NCBI GenBank assembly: GCA_029531795.1
Contig: JAPEIS010000002.1
Coordinates: 186,001-250,000, forward strand
Origin: Sclerotinia nivalis
Taxonomy: Eukaryota > Ascomycota > Leotiomycetes > Helotiales > Sclerotiniaceae
Direction of reading: 5' to 3'
Length of the DNA: 64,000 bases
Below are positions 48,806-57,989 of this stretch, one piece after another. Both the position numbers and the translations under genes were made by a program. The notes beneath the pieces were generated by a model that had not been told where the DNA came from, ran no database searches, and worked only from the letters and a program-made list of their open reading frames with translations. Numbering within the stretch: position 1 is the first letter of the stretch; the number at the start of each line of letters is the position of its first letter.

Positions 48806-49322
48806 TGAGAACGAAGAATTGAAGAGACTTTTGCACCGGAGTTGTACAATTTAAATCAGACCTTCACTTCGAAGGGGAGTCCGTTTGTACATAGATGATG
48901 GACTAGAGATTCTCAAATGTAGACATATTTACATGTTTCACTTACCTTTGGTGAAGGTTGAATGCAGCTGCAGCAATACTTGCTTACCTCACACGATTAG
49001 AGAGCTTTCTGATATCAAGCCGAGGGGTTGTGTAGCCATGATTTCAAATAATCCCATAACTGACAATTTTAATGAAATGAAATTCTTTGATGTTGTTCTG
49101 ACGATGTGTGGATTCTAAATTTTCTGGCGATATGTGGGATATGTGGGATATGTGGGATGCCGAGGACATTTGTGAGCTAGTCTTCATTAGGATTAGCGTC
49201 GTACTTTTCTCTGCCTCTTGCCATGCAATCCACAAACTTCCACATTCATTCCCAACACACCACACATCTGCACGTTTTACCCTTTTTCTTTTTACTGATC
49301 TCACACGAATATTCGGCCAGCC
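48806..49322. promoter_or_regulatory. divergent promoter region, MFS / methyltransferase
   Basis: 517 bases between two divergent starts. Contains a 9-bp tandem repeat at 49129-49155. No clean CGG-based operator was found by eye. Confidence 0.35.
49129..49155. repeat. 9-bp tandem repeat, three copies
   Basis: Three perfect copies of gatatgtgg plus a partial fourth lie about 170 bases upstream of the methyltransferase ATG in the MFS/methyltransferase intergenic region. Confidence 0.85.
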
Positions 49323-50629
49323 ATGGATAGTTCCGCGGCAAGGATGGAAGAATCAGCATCTCATAATTCTCGGCGTGAGGCGTGTGCCCAGCGCCAACAT
49401 CCTCGAATACAATATGACGAGACCCATCTTGAAAAAGAAGCTCTTTTCAATACGACCGGGTTGGGTTATATTTCTTGATCAATTGGCAAAGTTTCCCCAA
49501 TATCACAGATTTCGATTTCAACATGGCAGCAGTGAAAGTCGACAGCCAACGCCGCTATCACGACACGTCCGCGGCTTATGTGCTCCCAAAAGCAAACGAG
49601 TAGGCTTATTTTACTCAGCCGTAGGAAGTATTACTGATATAATTTCCATAGCATCATTGAGCAAGACCGACTTGATGCTCAGGCAGCTGCTATTGTGGAG
49701 ATGATTGGCGACTTTCCCCTCTTGACTCCTATGCAAACACTAGATAACATCTCCAAGGTGGTTGAGTGAGTATAGTCAGTTCTTGAACTTTGAGGGATTC
49801 GATCTCAATGATATTTTTCATGCTTCCTATACTTTGTCTACTCATTGCGCAATGTCACCAAAAACGATTGCATGCTGCGCACTCGCTAATCTACCCGTGG
49901 TTTAGTGTGGGTTGCGGTACTGGTGTTGCATCAATCCAGATCGCTACAATATTACCATCTGCCACGATCTATGGTCTCGACCTAACTCCGGTCCCAGAAG
50001 CATCAAAAGACATGGCGCCAGGTAACATTGTTTGGGCTCAAGGAAACGCATTGGATGTTGACTACAACCAACCCAGCAATGACATAATGAGCCGCGAGAT
50101 ATTTACCCCCGGAGAACTGGATTATGTTTTCGGTCGCATGCTTTTCTTGGGTATCAATGATTGGCCGAAGTACTTCTCAATTACATCACATGCGTTGAGG
50201 TCTGGTGGCATTATTGAACACCAGGATCTGGACTGGAAGTTCTACCGTGCTGCGACGTCAGAATGCGTGAGTGATAACTGGGAGTGGCACAAAGCCGTTC
50301 TTTCCGGTGCCGCAAAGTCTGGATTATCAACAACTTCTGGCTCTAACGCAGCACCTCTACTGCGAGATTGTGGTTTGGAGGTAATCAACGTTGAGACTTT
50401 CGAGTTTTCATTCGTCCCGTCAAGCAAAACGCCCAGGAGCCAATCAATGGGGAGATATGTTCAAGCTAAATTGATACCACAGTATCCAGAGTTACTTCGC
50501 AAAATGCTAGGAGCAATTGGCATAACTGGCGAGAGGTTGGAGACATTGACAAAAGCATGTCTTCATGATATTACTTCTGAGGAAGGATTGTATCAGAAGT
50601 ATACTGTCACTGTTGCCAGAAAGCCATAG
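49323..50629 (+). CDS. SAM-dependent methyltransferase, UMTA/LaeA-like
   Basis: Class I methyltransferase of the fungal UMTA/LaeA-related group, often found in or controlling secondary-metabolite clusters. Exons 49323-49464 (tentative), 49509-49599, 49652-49765 and 49906-50629 give about 356 residues. Motif I VDVGCGTGVASIQIA is restored only by removing the 140-base third intron; typical YHDTSAAYVLPKAN, EQDRLDAQ and GELDYVFGRMLFLGINDWP follow family order. The first intron (44 bases, GTTATA donor) is weak; without it the protein would start at ATG 49523, losing 50 residues. The N-terminal exon is charged and disordered. The methyl acceptor is unknown; UMTA-type enzymes are usually small-molecule methyltransferases, LaeA-type regulatory. 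Confidence 0.88.
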
Positions 50630-52770
50630 CCCCGAGGAACCTTGTTCCATACATAAATGTTTATACTCTAGCGAAAATAATGTTTACGAGATGAAATTTT
50701 TCATTCCAGAATGCTTAGCCATACTACCACTCATTCTAGTCTATGGAGCTTATAGTGTTTTGAACGACGAGGTAGAACGAGTCTATTATCTCCAATTGTA
50801 TTCTTTATCCACAGGATCATCTGAGCCACTTGGAATGATGTTTCTCATTGTCTGGATAAGTCATGTACATTGGCAGATTCAGATGTTTATCGGAATGTTC
50901 CGGGAATATTTCACAATCATAAAATTAGCGTTCAAACTCCTCTGCGCGTATTTTTTCTTGACTTTGGCCACGATTTTAACTGGTAATCCTGAACTTGCTT
51001 GAGCCATGTTTCTCCGGTGTCGGGTCATACCATAAAAGTCTCCATAATTTCGGCAAAGCATCAAATCTCCATGCATTTTTGTTCGTCCAACTGAAACTAT
51101 CCCGTTTCATTATTTAATCATGGCTTGAGCCCTCTGGTTGAAAGTTCTGTTAGGGTAGTAGCCTACAAAGTGTTGCTGTCAGCTGGGTCTAGCAATACGA
51201 AAGGCTGAGAATGCGTCATTTTCTCATGTGGGTATCATGAATACGATGAACATGCAGGGAGTCGGAAATAGAGGCTCACATAACCTTTTATATACTTCAG
51301 AAATGTCATCACGTCTTGGTTCTGGGCATGGACAGACGTTATTGCCTAATTATGTCTCACATATACATATATCTTCTTTTTTCATTCCTTACTCCGCATG
51401 CAATGAGTCTCGAAACTTAAGGCGTTAAGAATGACACTTTTTGTGATGAATGTCTTTAGTACACGAGCAATCTAGAAATTATTGGCCTACTGACAAAAAT
51501 GAAAATTGCCAGTTCGCGGTTCGGCCAGTAGATTGCGCACGATGCTTTGTTAAAAGAGCCTCATCTTGGCCGAGCATCCCATATACGTATTTTTGCCCAT
51601 TAGTTGTTAGCTGTTCCGGATACTTCCGAATGCATCTAGAAATGGTTGCCCGCGCCAGTGTTCTCTTAGGCGAGGTTCGCTGTCCAGTAGTCATCCAAGT
51701 GATTTGATTTTGGCGAGGGTATTTTCGGGCAAGTGTTTTTGTAGACAACAAACTGTCTTTGATCGAGAGGTTGTTCAACTTTTTTATAAGTGATTCCAAC
51801 TATTATCTTAGCAAGTTAGGCTTAACATTGTTAAATTGCGTATGGTAGTATTCAACAATTAAAATTGCTTTTGCATTTGTTTTCATCTAACATTAATTTA
51901 TTGAAGACTTCTTTTGGGGTAATGACAAACTACGCTCAGATCACTCACTACATATGCACTCTTGGTCGGCACTGTCTCATTCAACAAAGCACAATATGCT
52001 ATGCCACCACTATGTCTCGTTGCATCATTTCGAAAAGACATATTTAAATTGATGACATTAGCTTACTTCCACTGAGGCTTCAATATTGGCCTAAGCCAAG
52101 CTCTCTTCAGATGTTTCCAAGTGTTCTTCGGTCTTTGGTTAAAATGTCCTACGAGTTCTCCATATCAAGGGTCCATTTTCTTGGAAACATGTCGAAAGAT
52201 TCTTCAGATCAGCAGACACGAACGTTAAATAGCGCTGACTCGGCCTATGTGGGATAAAACCTAATTTTAAATCGTAATAAGCTTATCCATCTACTTGGGA
52301 AGTAAGGAATAACTTACCGAGTTATAACGGTTCTCGGTTCCAAGTGGAATGTTCTCTCAGAAGGCATGGTAGTCATTCTAGGCATTCAAATTGATCTTAC
52401 TCCCAGGATGATCGTGTCATCTTCAATCCGTTTGAAAGATGCCTACAACGAATATGCGATCCAGTTAAGACACCGTCTTAATAGGGCTGCCGTGTGGATG
52501 AAGTTTTTCGTAAGCTCGTGTGGAATTTGTTACGATGAATGGATAGAGGTACGAGTATTCCATTCAAGGCTTCACATACTGTGGTGCTTACTGAAATCGC
52601 CATCATCCAAGTTCATCCATGATTATTGAGGCAATTTCTCCTTTCAATCCAATCAAAATGAAAGCTGTAGTTGCACAGAAGATGCGTCCATCAAAGGGAC
52701 TTACGCGAATAGGCGATCAGTCCTAGATGCGGCTTGTGGATCAGTATCAAAACTAGGCTCTGCAACTAGA
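50630..52770. other. 2.1-kb intergenic region
   Basis: No supported gene. A minus-strand frame at 51479-51799 (basic, with RATISRCIRKYPEQL) faintly suggests a helix-turn-helix fragment of a transposon protein, but too little is left to call. Another hydrophobic frame at 50691-51002 is listed separately. Confidence 0.4.
50691..51002 (+). CDS. doubtful small hydrophobic open reading frame
   Basis: 103 codons beginning MKFFIPECLAILPLILVYG with about three hydrophobic segments. It lies 61 bases after the methyltransferase stop in the same direction and overlaps its probable 3' untranslated region. No family recognised; may be chance. Confidence 0.18.
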   Translation: MKFFIPECLAILPLILVYGAYSVLNDEVERVYYLQLYSLSTGSSEPLGMMFLIVWISHVHWQIQMFIGMFREYFTIIKLAFKLLCAYFFLTLATILTGNPELA

Positions 52771-52778
52771 CTTGCATC

Positions 52779-53114
52779 TAGGGTTGGGCGGATTGTATGA
52801 TTTTAGGCATGATTATATAATTTCATATTATTATGCGTTTTGAGCGTGATGAAATATTATGCCAAAATTATGCCCTACTTTTTGAGCCATTTAATCCTAC
52901 AGGATGAATTAAAGTGGATCAGTTTTTAGAGCCTTTTTAGGTGGGCGCCAAAAATATTTATTAGGGAGAAAAAAATTAATTTTTCCCCTCCGAAAATAAG
53001 CTTTAAGGTTCTCCATTTAAATATGCAGGTATATACTTGACTTGGCTAATATTACATATTTATATTGGGTTGACCAATATATATGATTATATCATTACAG
53101 ATCGCCCAACCCTA
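52779..53114. mobile_element. hAT-like MITE with 8-bp target duplication
   Basis: 336 bp bounded by inverted repeats TAGGGTTGGGCG (perfect over 12 bases, imperfect to about 24) and flanked on both sides by the identical octamer CTTGCATC (52771-52778 and 53115-53122). An 8-bp duplication with TAGGG-type ends is characteristic of hAT transposons. It has no coding capacity. A central palindrome-like GGGAGAAAAAAATT/AATTTTTCCCC at about 52963-52990 could form a hairpin. It sits 136 bases before the ATG of the dioxygenase-like gene, probably inside its promoter or leader. Confidence 0.88.
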
Positions 53115-53250
53115 CTTGCATCAACCTGCGGTCCTTCTATAGTAGATCTTATCCATATCTTTATTCTGAGAATACCTTGCCTCAGAATCCCATTCAACAA
53201 GGATACTCCAATATTCAAAAGAGGAGTTATTCATCATAACTCTCTGCAAA

Positions 53251-54902
53251 ATGCTCGAAGTTATCTTTTTAATCGGCGCTTTAGCCTCTACTATTGCCTA
53301 TGCTTCGGCACGTTTAATCCGGATCTGCAGCACACGCATTGAAGTCTCCATACCAGTGGTAGTCCCAATCCAAGGTAAGGTGAAGGAAAAGATCGACGAG
53401 AATGAAAATATCTCAAAATATCAAGCTTTGAGAAATCTACGAGATCAACATGAAGTTGCTGCCGTCATGTCAAGGTTGATTGATGAAGATGGTGCAGGAG
53501 CTTGGCCTCCAAACGCAAATCATGATTCGTGGCCCATGGCTCTTCGTCCCTATAAGGAAGTTTACTTCCAGCTCATCCCACTTCTTTCCGCGGCCCCACC
53601 TTCACTGGATGATGATGTCAATAACGAGAGACGCAAAAAGTATCGATCTATTATGCAAAAATCATTGACGGAACAAGTTAATATTCCACAGGTTGTAACC
53701 ATCATGGCTGCTGTGGAAGTGGGAAATTAGGATCTTTTTCCGAGAGATGCATATAATGGCTTTTATTACTGCGTTGCAGTTTGTCGTCATGCATACAGGT
53801 ATAGTATCTTCATTTAATAACCGAATATGTTCTAAGGGGTCTGCAGATGGGCAACTATTCCTGTCGTCAAGGTGGCTCAGCTAGAGAAGATCGTAGAATT
53901 CCCATCTGAGCTCGACGCTCCCTGGCCATATCTCCAGCGAAATTTCGGTGTGGATGCCGATGCAGGAAACAATACCTCTAACGTCTTGCTTAACTTCAAC
54001 ACGAGAGGGGAAAGGATCTACAGAATCAATGTTAGAATGTCGGACTTAATAAGATCATCCGAGGAAGTTTTCTTCCAAATGTTTTATGACCTTGAAGTAG
54101 TCGTAAGTTCCTGTGGCACTCCCTTCCGATCTACCCCATCCATTTACTCATACCTATCAGGCTTTCCCCATCTATCATGAGATGGTCCTTTCAATCCTAG
54201 CCTACACATCTTCTAACCCAAACACGTGCATTCCCCATCTACGCACCATCAACGCTCGTCTACGCGATCTTTTCCTCGTTTTCTACGAAAACCTCACCAA
54301 ATCCCGCGTCTCGCATTCCGTCTGGCTTTCTTACATTCAAGGATTCCAAGGATGGGGCGTTGGCAAGATGGTTAATGGGGAGTATGTGAAGTACGATGGG
54401 CTTTCTGGAAACCACGTGCTATTTTTCCAAGCGTTAGATGCGTTCTTGGGAATGGATAGGTATTTGAGCGATGAGAATATGGAGAGATATATACCGGTTA
54501 GGCAAAGGGAATTATGTTTGGCACTTAAGAGATATAGTTTTGTGAAGGGGGTGAGAGAGAAGGGATACAGTGAGATCGAAGAGGAGTTTGCGAAGATGGT
54601 TAATCAGTTGAAGGTTTGTACCCGAGTATCTAGAATTCAATTTGATCACTCTGCCCTCCCTTCTTGTAATGGTTCTTGTGCTAACATACCATCATCAGGT
54701 ATTTCGCGCAGCCCATCGCGCACGCGTAATGTCCTATCTCCAAGAACCAGCCCCCGAACGTCTAGTAATGACAGCTGGTAAATCCGTTCTCGAAAACTCA
54801 AACACGAAGGGCCTGGCAGATGCTTTAAAGCCATTGGATGATATGTTAGCGACGAGACTGAAAGAGACGGCAAATGTTGGAGCTGCTAGTGTTGGAGCTT
54901 GA
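53251..54902 (+). pseudogene. indoleamine 2,3-dioxygenase-like gene with in-frame stop
   Basis: Heme dioxygenase family that opens the indole ring of tryptophan-like substrates to N-formylkynurenine. Exons 53251-53798, 53847-54102, 54161-54613 and 54699-54902 form one frame of about 486 codons except for a TAG at 53728-53730. The frame continues directly after it with DLFPRDAYNGFYYCVAV. IDO features: EEVFFQMFYDLEVV, YDGLSGNHVLFFQALDAFLGM, MERYIPVRQRELCLAL and, in the last exon, FRAAHRARVMSYLQ, whose His matches the proximal heme ligand position as I recall it. The N-terminus (MLEVIFLIGALASTIAYA) is hydrophobic, possibly a membrane anchor. A 36-39-base excision (GTTGTA or GTAACC to TTAG) would remove the stop in frame, but is shorter than other introns here. 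Either a recent nonsense mutation or a very small intron. Confidence 0.72.
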
Positions 54903-55366
54903 TGGTGTTATGGAAAGACTTAGGAATCATGGTAAAATGGGCTTGGGATAAACTTTTGATTAGATACACCAATAGAAACACGCGGCAATGCAACAAATGG
55001 ACTTCAGGTAGTTTCTCGTGTTCTTGATACCCAGACATAATACTAACTTTAACTTTACCTGAACTTTTTTTCCGCCTTCGACTATACGTGCCTATATTCC
55101 TTAAATGATATAAATGTTCAAACATTTGTATAGTAGGCTTGTGTAACATCCGATAGGAGCTCAGATTTATATAGTCGAAGAATAGGCGATATACAAAAAG
55201 AAAGAGCGTGAGACTAGATTGGCAACTCCCTGTTGCAATAATGTTTCTCAAGTTTCAACATAATCTCATGGTTCAGATCAAATCATCCCAGTCTATTCTA
55301 CATCCCCAGAACAAAGCAAGAGAATCCGCAAGAACCCGCACTTGGAGTGACAATCACAACACCAGG
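54903..55366. other. convergent spacer
   Basis: 464 bases between the end of the dioxygenase-like gene and the remnant C-terminal frame of CorA-like gene B. Nothing recognised. Confidence 0.4.
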
Positions 55367-55614
55367 CTAGCTAATTTTCGGGGCCTGATTGCTTGTAACA
55401 GTTGCCTCAATTCCGTTCTCGCAGTCAGGCACCCCAAAGGCTCCCCATCGACATGAGAACAGTGCTATAATCCAGTACTTTGGGTTGCAAAAGACGTATT
55501 GCAGAATTTTCTTGTTAGAAAGATGAAGTTTCTCGACACCATTAGCCCCTGAATTTGCTAAAACTTTCTCCAGAGCTTCTCCTTGGTCCCGCCAGGATTC
55601 TTTCTTGTCTCTTT
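55367..55614 (-). pseudogene. out-of-frame C-terminal remnant of CorA-like B
   Basis: Together with the overlapping frame up to about 55717, this segment encodes MKRDKKESWRDQGEALEKVL and KILQYVF, matching SMKKDSSQKWVNRAVELEKEL and RVLQYRL of copy A, but is shifted relative to the upstream frame. It shows the ancestral length of copy B. Confidence 0.65.
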
Positions 55615-57908
55615 TCATGCCATCCACAACAATTTGCAAGAAAGACCGATCTTTCTTCTGAAATCTATCACGGGTATTTGGAAGAGTCTTCGTATTGTGT
55701 ACAAGAGATATATCCAATCGGATGGCTTTTGCGTTCCTTCTGGTGGCTCGGAATATTTCTCTAATTCCAGCGCTCTATTTGCCCATTTAATGCTTCTATC
55801 ATTCTTCATCGCTTCGAGTGAGTTCCTGATAAACTTGTGATACACCTCGCTTATAGCATACATCAATCGATCGACGTTGAGGACTATTAAATAGGTCGCA
55901 GTAGCGAGGACGCTGGCCACGATTGCGAGATTTCGAAAACCAAAACTACCGTTGATGCTCCATACAGACTAGACCAGGTCAGAACCCAATTTGGAATGCC
56001 GGGAAATTTATCATACCATGCAAAATGATAGAGGGAGAAAGAAAATGCTGACATATGTCAGGAGCTTTATATTTTGATTAAATCTAGTGGAGTTCCGGGT
56101 CTCTACCAGAGAACTTGCACTGATAAGCTTTCACGCGGAAATAAAATTAGCATGAAACTGCGCATCAGGAAATGACTCATTCTTCGGTGCAAACTCACAC
56201 CATCTCTAAGATATGTGGCTTCTTCCTTCTTCTTCTCCAATTTGAAAGCAATGTCTTTCAACTCTTGAAGCTCTTTCTGTATTGCACCGCGAAATCGCTT
56301 GATTCCATCTAATTCCTCTTTTGTTGAGGATTCATTAGTTCTTCTATGTACTAAAGCATCGATTTGTACGATATTTTTCAATATACTCGTGTGCAGCTCT
56401 TTCAAAGTTGAGATTACCCAAAAGTACTTCTTTGATCTAGAAAGAACTTCATCATCCGAAAGCAATTTGTCGTGATAATCGGGGTCAAGGAAGGCAAGTT
56501 TATCACCAATTGATTGATCGAAGAACTCCAGAATTTTCTTCCAGCGCGATACAATTGATGATACAGCAGTGCAAGCATGAGCAAAAACACACAGAAGCAT
56601 ATTTCCAGACAAGATGCGCAAAGATTGTGTACTGCGCTTGATTGTGAACGTGGCGGGGTTGAGTTCAAGCAAAGTCCAATATTGAGTATTGCACCCTGGT
56701 TCTGGCGTGGCGAATGCTTGTAGCTTAGATACTGTATCAGTACGTATACGGCGACTTCGGTAGTGAGTGTGGAAGTCATTGACTTACATGGTAGCGACTC
56801 TCAAGTAGTTTCCTCACTCTAGGTTTAGAACGAGATTTGGTATTGGTGAAATCTTCCGATCTATCACTGTGTAACTTACCATGCTTCCAATAGTTCCATG
56901 GTATGCTTGGAGCTCGTTCAGCTAGTACTGATACAATTTCGTAGAAGGTAACATCGAACAAGTAGTTATCTTCGGCTCCAGTTCCTGGGCTGGGCGAACC
57001 TTGCGACTTTGGAAGTGGGTTTGATCCGACATCGTCAATAACACACCTGTCTCTAGTTTCGGGGGCCCAGATTGATCTTGGAAAAACATGACTGTCAGAA
57101 AGAATTCTCAACTAAACTTTGGGGCTGGAACAACTTACATCATTCTCCGCCAAGGTCCAGACCATACAGTTGTGCTGCTACCGGGTAAGGAAGAGACTTG
57201 GCTAGCATTAATGTAATCAATCCTATGCCTTGCGGCACTGCTAACATTTGATCCTTTGGCGGTCTGCGGATTAAAAGTATAGACCTTTGTAGTTTGGTCA
57301 TCGAAAACATCCATAATTCTTGTTTTTCCTCCTGTAAACCACTTCGAAATCTCAGTGTCCTCTCTAATCATGCCCTGTAGGTGTTCTACGGCAGTTTTCC
57401 TGATTTTGTCAGTTTAGAGCTTTTCAAATCTCAATATTAATGAAATAAGCATACGGATGAATAAGAATTATACTCACGGGTCAACCGAAAGAAGTGAACG
57501 CTTTGAAAATGTAAGCTTAAACCGACCATCTTCTGGGACGTTCCAAGCACTGCCAATTATTGCATTCCATTTATCTTGCTCTTCCACAGATGCCGTTCTT
57601 TGAGGCAAATTTTCCACAACTTGATCTCCGTCCCGGCAGCTAACTTCGTCATTTTCGTATATCTTGAGTATTGCAGTGATGGCGGTGGAGCTACGAATGC
57701 TCGAGCTAGAAGGATCTTGTTGGAAAGAATCATTTTTGGGTATCGTCTTGTTGGGTGGGCCCGGCGATTCTTTTACCGTTACACCACACTTGTCGTGCCG
57801 TAAGGCTTTGAGTTCCTTGAGGATTCTCTCTAGTAAAATGGTCATTTTTGTGTCTTCTCGATTGATACTCGGGATCGCTGCCATTTTGAAGCCAGCTAAA
57901 AGCAACAT
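55615..57908 (-). CDS. fungal CorA-like two-TM membrane protein, copy B
   Basis: Exons 57478-57908, 57139-57399, 56788-57091, 56199-56723, 56017-56127 and 55615-55968 give about 661 residues (ATG at 57884 also possible). It parallels copy A throughout: WNAIIGSAWNVPEDGR, FYEIVSVLAERAPSIPW, KHGKLHSD, LAFLDPDYHDKLLSDDE, YLRDG, LLTYVSIFFLPLSFCM then WSINGSFG and a second membrane helix. Four introns match A exactly in position and phase, and exon 5 is 111 bases in both. After TIRRLF (about 55690) the frame runs to an early stop, while a different frame down to 55367 still encodes an A-like C-terminus (QIVVDGMKRDKKESW, KILQYVF). So B probably lost its last 100 residues by a one-base frameshift; a 38-base intron is a weaker alternative. 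Confidence 0.78.
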
Positions 57909-57989
57909 AGTTATGGTTCTAAAGCTAACCTTGATGGAATAGTGCTTCTTTAATGTACTGGAGGTCGTGGAAGTAACACAAAGCGGTTT

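Noticed and set aside
51479..51799. Possible transposase helix-turn-helix fragment, minus strand
   Set aside because: Short, basic and suggestive, but no catalytic motif, inverted ends or partner frame.
53689..53730. Micro-intron removing the TAG in the IDO-like gene
   Set aside because: Would be 36-39 bases, shorter than every other well-supported intron here, and its donor is weak; kept only as an alternative.
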